Below are positions 33,344 to 44,198 of a stretch of DNA of 64,000 bases, piece by piece. The notes below the pieces were generated by a model that saw nothing but the letters and a program-made list of their open reading frames with translations, was not told where the DNA came from and did not search any database. Numbering within the stretch: the first letter of the stretch is position 1; each line of letters starts with the position of its first letter. Origin of the DNA: Drosophila persimilis (Eukaryota; Arthropoda; Insecta; Diptera; Drosophilidae); contig NW_020825332.1 in NCBI RefSeq assembly GCF_003286085.1, positions 863,001 to 927,000 on the forward strand, read 5' to 3'. A program made the translations under genes and the position numbers.

Positions 33344-34879
33344 TAATTTGCACTTTGCGTGAAACGTATACAGCCCAGCCCTTCTTTTGTGTGGAAATTG
33401 TTTGCAAAGAGAGCCTGCCACGTACCACAAGACAGCAGCGAGTGTGTGCTGCAATAGAGACACTAATTGAGGAGGATTTATGGCCTTCCGATTGGAGCAC
33501 ATCCTGTGCTGAATGTCCGGTTTAAACGGGGAACAAATCAGTTTGTGGGCCTGAACGAATAGATCCCATCCGCTTACCCATTATACTATTTATTGTGAGC
33601 ATTATTATTACTATTTTTATTGTGCAAATGGCTATTTTTTATAAATAGCACCCATATCCAAAAAAAATAAGAAATTGATGGTTCAGAACGAGAATTGTTG
33701 GATTTTTCATATGATTTTTGTATTTGTGTCGGTACAATGGCTATACAGGCTACGTAGCTTTTTGATTAGTTTGATTTAGGCACTATTTATTGATACACTG
33801 GTGCGTATGTATATATACTGCAATTGATTGGCAGGCGAAAGCGTCTATTGCTGCAGCCAAGCCGAGAACAAACGATGGGCGGAGCTCGGGAGGACGGCAG
33901 GACCGAAGAAGGTGGATAGAGCGGGCAGTGGAAGTAGTGAACAATATTGGTGGCACCACTGGCTAATTTAAGGAATTTGTTAACTGGGACTGGCAAACCC
34001 TACAGGTCTTATCTGACGATATAGTGATCCAAACTTGGGGTGATGAGAACACTTTTCTATTACATTAAACTCCGTTCTCTTGGAGGTTTTTCCCGTTCCT
34101 TCAGTGAATTAGAAGAACGTCATCCCCAGTCGCAAGCTCCTCAGGGATTTACTTTTTGAATACCATTAATAACCCGCCATAGTAGTGGGTCATCGGAGCA
34201 ATAACCTGCAAGGAAGTGCCTCTAGTTGTGAGTGCACTTTCTGTAGCCACTGTACATATCAGATTCATTGACCCCAAAGGCCTTTCCTGTTCATTGTGGC
34301 CGCCATTGCCCATTGCCTTCCACCTCAACCGAAGGGCTTCGATCCGGCTGCGTCCCTCGCTGGTGGGATAAACCACTTTTCGTATTTATTTGCATCTCAT
34401 CTCTGATTAGAATGCAGAGCGGCGCGCATCGCGCATCGCGCTCCCCCCCGGACTACCGGACTACCGGACTACTGGAGTTGGTTGAGATGGGAGGCACGTC
34501 GTGCCCAAGGAGAGGAGTATCGCGGCGGCTGGAGAGAAGGGAAGGGCGTTGTTGAATGGAGGCGAAGTGTTAAATTATGATAATTGAATCCGCAGAAGGC
34601 AGCTGCTGACGCCAGTGCGGAAATGTCATTGTGGGAGGAGACGCCACGCACTCAGTCCCAAACGCGAAGAGGAGCAATTATTGCAAATAGATATAGATAT
34701 AGGAATGCAGAGCATATAAAACACTTAACCACTGCCATCTGGCCAGCAATGGCCATGCAAAGAACGAGTGTTGGCCGAAGTGTTGGCCCTGATATGCGTA
34801 CGTGATGCCAGTGCTGCCATTAAACGGTTTTCGTCAAGGATGGGCCTTAAGTGGTTTGTTTTGGGCGAGGGCTTTCGAC
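33344..34879. other. Intergenic
   Basis: No gene seen. AT-rich between 33590 and 33800. Open frames lack signal peptides or splice partners. Confidence 0.5.
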
Positions 34880-34887
34880 TATATAAA
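34880..34887 (+). promoter_or_regulatory. TATA box of the 94-aa gene
   Basis: TATATAAA, 76 bases upstream of the first ATG at 34956, with TTCAG near 34915-34919 as a possible initiator. Confidence 0.8.
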
Positions 34888-34955
34888 CCACTCTCGACTG
34901 TAGCCAAGATGTCATTCAGAAGTCAAGCTTCCAAGTAACACAAACAATCAGCAAA

Positions 34956-35327
34956 ATGATGAAATTCGTAAGTAGAATGAACCCCTGGCTCCATCAAGAG
35001 GACTCTTCTTAATGCATCCTCCTTCTCCTCCTCCTCCTCCTTCTTCGATTGCAGTTCGCCCTCGTCCTGTGCGCTCTGTTCGCCGCTGCTGCCGCCAGTC
35101 CCGGACTCCTGGCCTACAACGCCGCCTACTCCGCCCCGCTGGCCTACTCCTCCTCGTTGGCCTACACCGCCCCCGTGGCCTACTCCTCCCCTGTGGCCTA
35201 CACCGCCGCGTACGCCCCCTATGTGGCTCCCTATGCCAGCAGCGTGAGCGCCCACACCGTGGCCCACAGCGCCGCCTTCCCGGCTGTCTATGCCGCAGCT
35301 CCAGTGGCCGCTGTCCTGAAGAAGTAG
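34956..35327 (+). CDS. Small Ala/Tyr-rich secreted protein (94 aa), cuticle-like
   Basis: Exon 1 is 34956-34967 (MMKF; the second ATG at 34959 could also serve), exon 2 is 35055-35327; 87-bp phase-0 intron (GTAAGT to ATTGCAG). The start MMKFFALVLCALFAAAAA is a signal peptide, cleavage before SPGLLAY. The mature chain has AYSAPLAYSSSLAYTAP repeats, then PYVAPYASS, a His-containing segment (VSAHTVAHSAAFPAVY) and ends AAPVAAVLKK. The LKK end resembles the LLLKK end of the 26.5-kb gene. AATAAA at 35371-35376. Confidence 0.9.
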
Positions 35328-35631
35328 GATGCCACACGCGCATGCCACAGCCACACACACTCGTACGACAAATAAAGAAATGCAATGCAACAATGCAGCA
35401 GGCCCACGCGCTGACTGACTGAGAAATATCTCCTCGAGTTTTATTTTCTGCGCCATTCGATGGTTCTGGTCTCTGCTCTCTGGTCTCTGGTTCATTGACT
35501 TTTGACCACGTTCCTCAATCTAATCCTTGGGGCTTTCCTTTTAGTGCGGCAGCGAGTGTCATTTTTAATTGAAAATTGCGTGTGGCAGAGGGCCACAGGG
35601 CCACAGCTCTTAGGTTCCTGCCCCTTCAACT

Positions 35632-35663
<32 letters not shown>

Positions 35664-36217
35664 CGCTGTTTCTCTTTCAGTTGCACTTAATTAAAAGGCG
35701 CCGCTGAAATTGCATTTCGTTAATCGCAAACAATCAATAAGCCAAAGGAGTCACGCCCCTTGCCACGGCTCAGTCCCCCCGCGCACCGCCCCCCATTCGT
35801 GGCATTAATCATACCGTGCCGCGTGCAACCAGCAACCGGCAACCGGCAACCGGCAAACAGTGCAAAATTGGCAACAAACTCTTGGCCCAGAGAACGACAT
35901 TTAACTCCGACTAAATTTGCAAATTAAATCTAGTCTTTGACTCGCGTTGATGGCAAATTCGTTTAAATTCGTTGTTTTCAACGCCTTTGAAACGCCTCCT
36001 TCCTCAGACCCCACCCTCTCCTGCTCCGCCTCTACCTCCTCCACCGCTTGCTGCTGCTGCCGCTGCTGCTGTTGCACGTGGGTCTGGGGTTCTGGCAGCG
36101 AATGTACTTGTCGCTGCTGCAGCGCAAAAATTAAATTAAAATCTTTGGTCTCGACGGCCACGCCTCTTCCGAAAAGCGGGCTGAGGCGGGGAAGACCCAG
36201 GCATTTCCCATGGAAGC

Positions 36218-36287
36218 ACAGAGAGTACCCTGCAGAGTGGGGAGCAGAGAGTACCCTGCAGACAGGGGCGCAGAAAGTACCCTGCAG
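36218..36287. repeat. Triple AGAGTACCCTGCAG repeat
   Basis: Three spaced copies of AGAGTACCCTGCAGA or AAAGTACCCTGCAGA with a period of about 25-27 bases. Confidence 0.9.
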
Positions 36288-36896
36288 AGCACGGGTATGC
36301 CGACTGTTGCATAAATGTAAGTCACATTGGAGGCGCCCCCTCCTCGCTGGAGCTCTAAAAGGCTTAAGGCCCCAAAGGGGGTGAACTGATTCACACTTTG
36401 TATATTTCCATATCCATTTATCCATATTCATCCATCCTTATCCATATTTCCTAGCATTTCTGGTGCTTTGCAGCTCTGAAATACTTCGGATGCCTTTAAT
36501 AGGTAGATTTCAGTCGACTAGATGGACCGCATATCCCGTGCTACCCCGGACAGATACTCCTGTGGAGGGTCTGCCCCCTTCGTCTGAATTTAACCCTGGC
36601 ACACGAGTGCTCTGCCCCTCCAATTGGCTCTGATTCACGCACAAACTTCTAGGCCTACGAGGCGTGTTTTCCCAGCGATAATTACCCCCTGCTGACTGGG
36701 CCTCAAGAACGCGTACTCGTGTGGTATGGTGTGGTGGCACAATCTTGTCTAATTGACAGTCGAACGATAGTCGATTACGATACGATATGCGTACAGCGAC
36801 AGGGAGAAGTGAGCATTGAAACGATAATGGCAGCGAGTGGCAGCGATTAGAACTTGTTGCTCGATCAATTATAATTATCGGAGACATCAATAAGCG

Positions 36897-36920
36897 ATGG
36901 ACGGACGGACGGACGGACGG
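36897..36920. repeat. (GGAC)n array
   Basis: Six GGAC copies. Confidence 0.95.
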
Positions 36921-38374
36921 CCGGGGCCCACCGTAAACAAAAACCGGACCGATCCGCCAAGTGCTCGAGTTTCAACCTGGAGCCCAATAAATTGTGTGTT
37001 TTGATTTAATCGTTGCGTTTCTGTGTTGCTGTGTTGCACAAGTGCCACAAAATTAATTGCCAGTGATTTTTCGCACTGTGTAGAATATGGAGAGACGGAG
37101 ACGGAGCCGTAGCCGGAGCCGGATCTGTGTAGAGGCTCCTACTCTTAATTGAAATGCGTCGCCTGGGAGATTTACAGCCGCATTGGGAAGTCGCTGGTCA
37201 TCGCCCACCTACCTACCTATCGTATATGGTATATAGAACCTGCCGATATGCAAATCTCCTTCGAGCTACGCTTGCTCCAGGAGATGGCACGCCTCCGCCC
37301 CTTTTTCCTTTCCATTTGCCCGGCAGGCCCCATCGACGAGGCTGCTGAGATTTACGCATGCAACTTTTGGGGGCTGCCCCTCCGAGAGGAGAGGAGAGGA
37401 GAGGAGAGTGTTAAGTGCCACAGATAGAGTCTTACGTAAAAAAGTGTGTCCGAAAAGTGTGGCATAGAGTGGGTCGTTCACTGGCAATTAAGTGGCAGCC
37501 AGAGCTCCCATGAATTATGAGTGCCCGATGCCCTCGTGGCGGCATACCCTCCCAGCGTCTCCGCTGGCCTGACCTTGCCCACGCCTCTGCCATTTATCGA
37601 GCGGTCGGTCGATCGGTCGATCGGTTATTGTTCGAGAACAATACGAGTATGCTGATCTGGCTGTGCCCTACATCGAGGCACGGCATCTCTCTTGTGCGGA
37701 GTCCGGTTTGGCAACAGCAGCCTCAGCAGCACTGCCTCACGCACAGGTGTGCGCCACAGACACGCCCCATTCACGGCAGCCACAGCCACAGTCACAGATC
37801 TGTGCCATAATTAAGACTTTTGCTCTTTGGTGGGGCTGCTGCAACTCCAATTGGCTGAGCATTTAGCCCGGTGCACGGCAGTGCAGTGCAGAAATTTCTA
37901 CAAAAGGCTTACGCATTCGTTGCGGCTCATTTAAATGATTTCCAGGGGAAGGAAGCGGAGGGGAAACTTGTTAACTGCCCAAAAAAAAAAGAACCGAAGC
38001 AAAAACCAAGAAAACAAAATGCAATTTAAGTTTTTCTCACACACACCTCCCACAGACCCCCGGACTCCACTCCACTCGGCTCCACTCGACTCGACGCGAC
38101 GGCGGCTTTTGGCAAATACAAATTTATCAGAAATTATTCAAAGCAAAGGCTGGTCTCTGGCCCCATGGGACGAAGAGTTTGATACGCTTTCCGAAGGATT
38201 TTGGCAGTATTCAGTGCCCAAATGCCTGTCCAGAATAAAGGTACCCATGGCTCTGCCCATAACTCTGCCTTCTGTGATGGCCACCTCTTCTACCCTTTAG
38301 GAACCGAAAGATTCGTCCGTAGAATAACACTCCTCCAAGGATGCGTCCATGAATTTCCAGCAAACATCCGCCCA

Positions 38375-38605
38375 GATGGCGCACACTGCACCAGGAAAAG
38401 TGTGTGAAAGAGAGAGAGAGAGTCGCCGAAATCGAATTTGTTCCCTCTGGTTTTAATAGTGATCAGATCTAAGCCAGATTCGGCAATCTGCTGATATGAT
38501 CCTTCTCTATGATTCTTCGTCTTTGATGGCTTCGTTTTCTTTGTTCTTATCCCCTGATGGTCCCTGATTTGCAATACCCTCCGCCAGGGTATACTTGAAT
38601 CTCAG
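38375..38605 (-). mobile_element. Second, more decayed Helentron-like remnant
   Basis: Aligns by eye with the remnant at 14405-14560: AGTGTGTG.GAGAGAGA, then TTTGTTCC.T.TGGTT.TAA, TGATC.GATCT and CCAGATTCGGCA.TCT. It ends in ATACCCTCCGCCAGGGTAT (38574-38592), a 7-bp inverted repeat around a 5-base loop, like the GGGTATA hairpin near INE-1 ends. The conserved GGTCGGAAACG core of the other copy is missing. Confidence 0.6.
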
Positions 38606-38892
38606 TCACAGCCAAACATCCGCGTTGCTTGGGGTTGGGGCGCGGCGGGGCGGGGCTGTGCGAGTCGGGGTCCCGGGCCACGATCTCCATCTCGATACCA
38701 GCTTTGCATGTCTCTCTCTCTCTCTCTCTCCTTCTCTCGGTGTCTCTCTTTCCCTCTCTGTGTCTCTCTGTGTCTCTCTTCCATGCAACAAAAGTAAAAG
38801 TGCATTCGGTCTGGTCTCCATCTGTGGGTCTCTGGGTCTTTGGGCCGCCATCCGTTCGTTCTCGCGCAACGTTTTTGGGCAAGTCTGTGGGC

Positions 38893-38900
38893 TATAAAAG
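38893..38900 (+). promoter_or_regulatory. TATA box of the 153-aa gene
   Basis: TATAAAAG, 87 bases upstream of the ATG at 38980, with TTCAGCT at 38928-38934 as a possible initiator. Confidence 0.8.
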
Positions 38901-38979
38901 CATTTGTGCCTTAGACAGCGGCATTATTCAGCTGGTGCCCAGTGTTCTTGCCACGACTCCATACCACACGCCACTCAAA

Positions 38980-39509
38980 ATGTTCAAATACGTAAGTGAC
39001 TTGGAACCCCTTGCGGGATCTCCTCCAGTGTAACGCCCTGTGCCTCTTCCCGTTCGCAGTTCGTGTTCGCCGTCTTCTGCCTGGCCAGTGCCGCCGCCGC
39101 TCCCTCTCCCGCTCCGGGATACCTGGGAGGATTGGGTGCTCCGTCGCTGCCTTTGGCCGCCGCTCCGGCCATCTCGTACGGCCACGCCCTGGCCGCACCG
39201 GCCTACAGCCACGGCCTGACCGCTCCATCGTATGCCGCCTCCTACGGCCTGGCTCCCAGGATTAGCTACGCCGCCCCCGCCCTGGCCCACGCTCCGCTGG
39301 CTGCTCCGGCCATCTCGGCCTACGGACTGGGCCCGAGGCTCAGCTATGCCTCGCCAGCTCTGGGCCACGCTCCACTCGGTCTGGGCCTGGGACTGGCCCA
39401 TGCTCCTCTTGGCCTGGCCCATGCTCCCCTGGGCCTGGCTCATGCTCCCCTGGGATTGGGCTACAAGTCGATTGCCGCTCCCTCCTACGGCCTGGCCCAT
39501 GGCTGGTAA
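38980..39509 (+). CDS. Ala/Gly/Leu/Pro-rich secreted protein with APLGLAH repeats (153 aa)
   Basis: Exon 1 is 38980-38991 (MFKY), exon 2 is 39060-39509; 68-bp phase-0 intron (GTAAGT to TTCGCAG). The start MFKYFVFAVFCLASAAAA is a signal peptide, cleavage before PSPAPGYLGG. The mature chain has AISYGHALAAPAYSHGL-like units, two ..PRISYAAPAL/PRLSYASPAL units, then four tandem APLGLAH repeats (HAPLGLAHAPLGLAH) and ends SYGLAHGW. Its GW end is also seen in the adjacent convergent gene (YGHGW) and in the 50.9-kb gene (NQGW). Predicted cuticle or matrix protein; no RR chitin-binding consensus is present. Confidence 0.9.
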
Positions 39510-39942
39510 ACGGATGCGGATGCCTCCGCCATGCCTCCTCCTTCCAGCTCTTCATTCGTTTCATCCAGAGGAGGGGAATTTGTGCTTCAAAAGAAAACAA
39601 TGTTAAAAAAGTGAATTCTGCGGTTGAATTATGTACCAATATATTTCGTTTCCATTTCAAAACTTTCAAAATGCATTTTTCCATGGGGAAAACCCCGCTC
39701 GGATGTCCTTTCCAGAAGATCCTTGCCCACGATTCACTCAAATGAAACTCTCGATCGATTTTGTGTGTTGTTCAGGTCAGATAAATTTATTTGATGGCTT
39801 CATTGGCTGACTGACTGAGTGATTGATTGATTGATTAAGGCTATCGGAATATGTTGTGTATGACTCGATTGGAAACTCTCACATGTTGCACGTTCGCCTT
39901 GACGTTAGTTGGATCTTCGTTGGAGTCGGATCGGAGTGGCTT
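39510..39942. other. Convergent intergenic region
   Basis: No gene seen. The minus-strand AATAAA (plus TTTATT, 39786-39791) serves the gene ending at 39943. GATT repeats occur at about 39820-39836. Confidence 0.5.
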
Positions 39943-40471
39943 CTACCAGCCATGCCCGTAGCCGTAGCCGCCTAGACCCAGACCCACACCCAGACCCAAG
40001 CCGTGTCCTCCGTAGAGTCCGTGTCCGTAGCCCCCCAGGTAGCCGTGTCCCAGACCCAGGCCGTAGCCATGGCCCAGCCCGTAGCCCCCATAGCCCCCTA
40101 GATAGCTCTTTCCGATGATCGTCTTGGAGATGATGGGCGCGTGGTATCCCAGGTCCAGGCCCAATCCTCCGTGGTATCCGCCATGGTAGCCGCCGTAGTG
40201 GCCGACGCCCAGACCCAGTCCCAGTCCCAGTCCGAGTCCGTAGCTATGTCCCAGGCCAATCCCAATGCCAGACGGAGCAGGGGCTGGAGCAGGAGCAGGT
40301 GCCGGAGCGGGGGCAGGGGCTGGCGCTGGCTCTGGATCGGGGGCAGGAGCTGCCAGTCCTCTCGTCGTCAGGCACAGGACCGTCACGAGTATCAACTGGA
40401 TGGGGGAGCAGGACACAGGGTCAGATGGGTATCCTTTTCGGCGGGTATCCTTTACTTACTCCCTTCATCAT
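39943..40471 (-). CDS. Gly/Leu/Tyr/His-rich secreted protein with AP repeat (154 aa)
   Basis: Exon 1 is 40460-40471 (MMKG), exon 2 is 39943-40395; 64-bp phase-0 intron (GTAAGT to ATCCAG). The start MMKGLILVTVLCLTTRGLAA is a signal peptide, cleavage before PAPDPEP. The mature chain opens with about twelve Pro-Ala dipeptides, then alternates GL, GY and GH (HSYGLGLGLGLGLGVGHYGG), has one less repetitive island (YHAPIISKTIIGKSYLGG), and ends LGGYGYGHGW. Gly-Tyr-rich chains with an HAPIISK/HAPIIKS island also occur in the 56.3-kb gene, which suggests shared ancestry. Likely cuticle component. Confidence 0.9.
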
Positions 40472-40582
40472 GTGGCTGGCTGGATGGTTGCTGTCGCTGT
40501 GTCGCTGTATCGCTGTATCGGTGTGTCTGCTCTGGGGACTGTCGGATCCAATAATGTTGCTGCAGTTGCTCGGAGCCTGGGT

Positions 40583-40590
40583 CTTTTATA
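40583..40590 (-). promoter_or_regulatory. TATA box of the Gly/Leu-rich gene
   Basis: Minus-strand TATAAAAG about 115 bases upstream of the ATG. Confidence 0.8.
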
Positions 40591-41691
40591 CCAGTCCCCA
40601 GCTGCACTCGAGTCCTGCCCAAAATGGCCATTGGTGATCTAATGAGCACTGCAAATGGCTAATCTAATTCACTTCCAGTTACAGCCCAAACCACAGCCCA
40701 AGCCCAAGCCCGCCACTTGCCACCAGCCACTTGCCACAGAGCCATCCTTGGCCGCGGACGACGTCACACGAAAGCCAGTTCCATGCGAGTTTCGGCTCCA
40801 TTTGGGCCTCCTCCATTGAATAATCAGCGATCGGATCGGGTTTGGCATTTACTTGTACCAGTTCCCCATTTACCATTTCCAGTCGCCACAGCAGCAGCAG
40901 CAGCTCTGAATCTCAAGCGGAATCATCCGGTGGGTGGCCCATTCATGGGGGCGCAGCAATCAAATGATTTTGACTGAGAACTGTCGCTTGGGACTGAGAT
41001 TGAGGTCAAAGCAGAGATGAAAGATTCAATTAAGACACATTTCTGGATGCTCTTTCTGTATCTTTACGATCCATCTGCCCATTGAATGCCACTTATCGAT
41101 TGACAAACATTTGCCCAAAGACAGACAAAGGTCTGCGCCACTCCGTCAAGGGTATGCATCGATTAGAGGGTATAATTTATGCTTAAAGAGCACCAATCTC
41201 TGCCAAATAAAGCCGAAGACTAATCAATTCCTTACACCTCCGAAGAGCTATCATCAATCGAATGAATGATTGGGCAACGCTTAACGATAGATCGATCATA
41301 GACAATGGAAGCCACGGAGACGGAGACGGAGACGGAGACGGAGACAGGGACCGACTAACACACACGGCCCATAAAAAGCAGAAAGAGAAATGTAAAGCGA
41401 GAGATACGACACGAGTATCTGTAGTATAATTATGTGCACAAAAGAGTCACTGACACTTGGACAATCCCAGGCGTAGACCAGCCGCAAGACGGTTTAAACT
41501 TGAACTTGAAAACGGGTTTACGGAGAGAGGCAGAGAGGGAGAGAGGCGGGGTGGATCGATGGCAGAGTGGCTTTGGGGAGATGTTGCAACAGGTTCCATG
41601 GGGCATGGGGTTACAAAGGAAATGCAACCGGTTCTCCTAACTGTACGATCGAATGGGGAACATTCATGGGGCGGAAGACCAGAAGAGGGGC
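40591..41691. other. Divergent intergenic region
   Basis: No gene seen. Contains a GGAGAC array (41314-41346). The AGGGTATGCATCGATTAGAGGGTATAA stretch (from about 41150) carries GGGTAT motifs like those at the Helentron remnant ends; too short to call. Confidence 0.5.
41314..41346. repeat. (GGAGAC)n array
   Basis: Five 6-bp copies. Confidence 0.95.
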
Positions 41692-41699
41692 CTATAAAT
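41692..41699 (+). promoter_or_regulatory. TATA box of the retinin-like gene
   Basis: CTATAAAT, 92 bases upstream of the ATG at 41784. Confidence 0.75.
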
Positions 41700-41783
41700 T
41701 GAGTGGCCTTCAACGGGCCGCTCCTTAGTCCAAGTGCAGTCGCGGTCACAAAAGCAACACAGCGGACGCGGACGAGGACGAGG

Positions 41784-42127
41784 ATGGGAGTGCTCAAGGT
41801 AAACCAGGAGTGGGATGTGTACTGTAGGTATTCTGATCTGTAATCGCTTCTTGGAAGACTTTCATGTGCTTCCTGCTGCTGAGTGCGAGCCTCCAGCTGG
41901 GACTGGCCGCCACCGTGATCTACCACCACCATCCGGTCTATCCGATCTATCGCCATCCACTGCACGAGCAACATCCTGGCTACACCATTGTGGCGCCCCT
42001 CACGAAGATTGCCCACGTCACCTACGACTCGGTGCCCATCTCCCACACGCCCTTCGAGCACGTGCCCCTCTTCCAGCGCATTGGCCACGTGAAGAAAGTC
42101 CGACGGTGGCCAGAAGGGGGATCCTAG
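41784..42127 (+). CDS. Small secreted protein with a retinin-like segment (94 aa)
   Basis: Exon 1 is 41784-41798 (MGVLK), exon 2 is 41858-42127; 59-bp phase-0 intron (GTAAAC to TTGGAAG). The acceptor is the weakest in the cluster; an internal Met (MCFLLLS) four bases of context later could also start translation. The joined start MGVLKTFMCFLLLSASLQLG is a signal peptide, cleavage near GLA/ATVIYHHH. The mature chain has VYHHHPVYPIYRHP, then YTIVAPLTKIAHVTYDSVPI with SHTPFEHVP. The order lipophilic-AP..K.A.V...VP.SH....V is reminiscent of the Retinin C-terminal motif (V....VP.A.SH.S...VH). It ends basic (HVKKVRRW). AATAAA at 42154-42159, 16 bases from the opposing gene's signal. Confidence 0.78.
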
Positions 42128-42312
42128 GGAGGATCCCTGATTGAAAGACTTGCAATAAATATATTTATAATGGATTTATTATATGTGTGCGTATTCGCCA
42201 AGCATTTCTGCTCTCTCTCTCTCTCTCGCTCTAGGGGAAATTCGGGCTATGTTCTACGTGCTAATAGGACGGATGGCGGATGGCGGATGGAGGGATGGGC
42301 GTTCTGTGATCC

Positions 42313-42989
42313 TTAGAAGAAGTAGGGGGAGGGGGCGGCGAACTTGGGTCCGACGGCCAGAGGAGCGGCCGCGAAGGGTCCAAAGCCGAACTTTGCGGGT
42401 GCGGCGAATGCCACGGGCGCTGGAGCGGCGAATCCCAGGGGAGCAGCCACCGGAGCGGCCAGTGGAGCAGGTGCGGGAGCCAGAGCCGGTGCTGGGGCTG
42501 GGGCAGCGAATGCCACCTTTGGTGGGGCCGGGGCCAGGCCGGGAGCAGCGAAGGCGGGCAGACCGAAGGCCACCTTGTTGGGGGCGGCGAATGCCAACGG
42601 AGCAGGAGCCGCGAATCCGGGCGCAAAGCCAGCGAAAGCAGGAGCGGCGAATGCAGGAGCAGGAGCAGCAAAGGCCACAGGAGCGGGGGCAGCCACTGGC
42701 ACTGGAGCGGGAGCGGCAAAGGCCACGGGAGCGGGAGCGGGAGCAGGAGCCACGGGGTAGGCCACGGCGTGATTGATGCGATGGGCATTGAAGCTGGAGG
42801 CGTAGGGAGCCACCACTCCGGCGGTGGCCACTGGTGCCGCCAGAGGAACGGGGCCGGCGTGGAAGGGCAGCAGACCAGCCTGGGCGGTGGCCACGCAGAG
42901 AGCAACGAGCTGGAACGAAGGGGGAGGATGATGTAGATGGATCGATCCCCAAGGATATCCTCCGGACTTACCATAATCTTGGCGAACAT
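42313..42989 (-). CDS. FAAPAP-repeat secreted protein (204 aa), cuticle-like
   Basis: Exon 1 is 42972-42989 (MFAKIM), exon 2 is 42313-42909; 62-bp phase-0 intron (GTAAGT to TTCCAG). The intron is also open in the frame of a longer unspliced reading, which should not be used. The start MFAKIMLVALCVATAQAG is a signal peptide. The mature chain opens LLPFHAGPVPLAAPV with a NAHRINHAVAYPV island and is then dominated by AP dipeptides and VAFAAPAP/FAAPA units with Phe at regular spacing, ending AAPSPYFF. Phe-spaced AAPA repeats resemble elastomer-like cuticle proteins. The antisense strand is open too (Gly/Ala and Arg-rich frames) because of the GCN/CCN codons; those frames are rejected. Poly(A) signal on minus at plus TTTATT 42175-42180. 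Confidence 0.9.
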
Positions 42990-43087
42990 CTTGCTTGGCT
43001 TGGCTTGGGATTGGGATCGGGACTGGAGCTGTGTGATTAGCTTGAGGGCTGACTAGGCTTTGATATCGAACTGTCGGCCGATCAATG

Positions 43088-43095
43088 CTTTTATA
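43088..43095 (-). promoter_or_regulatory. TATA box of the FAAPAP gene
   Basis: Minus-strand TATAAAAG about 100 bases upstream of the ATG. Confidence 0.8.
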
Positions 43096-44198
43096 ATTCT
43101 CCCCGAAACGAATCGATTCGAATCGAATCGAATGGAGTCCGTGGCGGAGCATACGAAAATACCTTGCAAGACTTTCTATATCGGGCCCGTCGAAGGGCGC
43201 CAGTGCGACATTTCGTATGTACTTAATAATCAATTGGTCGCCTCTTACGTGCGACACATGGCCTCCCCGCCTACCGCGAAGAGTGCCCTGCCCTGCCCTG
43301 CCCTGCCCCTTGGCTTTCATAATTGCACGCAATTCCAGACCATAACCTAGCCCAATGACCGGGGATATTGGATATTGGGCAAGATTTCGCTTTGCTTATG
43401 ACGAGAAACCCGCCCCGCCCCGCCACGCCCCGAACCGCCCCACGTTAGCCCCCCAATTACTTACCCAAAATACGTGCTGTCCCCTCCAGCTCCAGCTCCA
43501 CCTCTCCTTCGCCCTGCCATTTAATTGGAATACACTGTTGTTGCAACAATTGTCGCGTGTGTTGCTGTTGCTGTGGCTGTTGCTGTGTCTGGAATTTCTG
43601 ATTCGATTTCTTGTTGCGTGCAGTGGAAATTTACGAACAACATTTCTGCCTTCCCTCGCGTTAGAGGCGGGCAACGCCACATTTGGCGGCATTACGACTC
43701 GGCGTCTGGCGTGTAATGAGAGATTCAATCAGATTATCCATCACCTGTACACGAGTGCGAGTATTTTGGGGTATTTACTGTACGATGTACTGGTAATTTG
43801 ATTCAAGGCAACTCAAGGCATTTCTTGAGATTTTGCCATTTCCCAGACGGAGCAGGATGGATCTCTGCTATCGTAATCGAGGCCTGGCTAATCGATCGAT
43901 GAATACCATCCCAATCGCAAACTAAGGCCAAGACCAGGACCATCCGGGCCACACCGAAGGTGGAATACACTCATACCTAAACCCACACACATACCTACTT
44001 ATCGGATCAGTTTTGCTAAAAAATAGGAAATTAAAAAAAAAAAAAATTCAATTTTGTTTAAATTTTATTCTAGTTAATCGATAAATAATGGATGTTTTAC
44101 ATAGAATGTTATCGTTTGGGATTTACTAAATTAGTTTCTTGATTCGTTCTTTGGTTAGCTTCGCTTAATCCATCCCATCCGGTCCCCAAGGTGCAGTC
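43096..44198. other. Intergenic
   Basis: No gene seen. Repeats: GAATC (43110-43132), CCCTG (43288-43311), GTTGCT (43556-43590). The minus-strand AATAAA (plus TTTATT, 44064-44069) serves the gene ending at 44199. Confidence 0.5.

Larger units (their letters stand above)
35377..38892. other. Intergenic, 3.5 kb
   Basis: No gene seen. Contents: CTG repeats (35630-35655, 36046-36072), a triple repeat around GAGTACCCTGCAG (36218-36287), a GGAC array (36897-36920), a GA tract (37386-37407), a Helentron-like remnant (38375-38605) and CT tracts (38709-38785). Confidence 0.5.

Noticed and set aside
36131..36394. 87-codon minus-strand frame over the triple repeat
   Set aside because: Starts at GTG and its internal similarity comes from the DNA repeat, not from a protein family.
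42183..42776. Arg/Glu-rich and Gly/Ala-rich plus-strand frames
   Set aside because: Antisense to the FAAPAP gene; repeat-derived.
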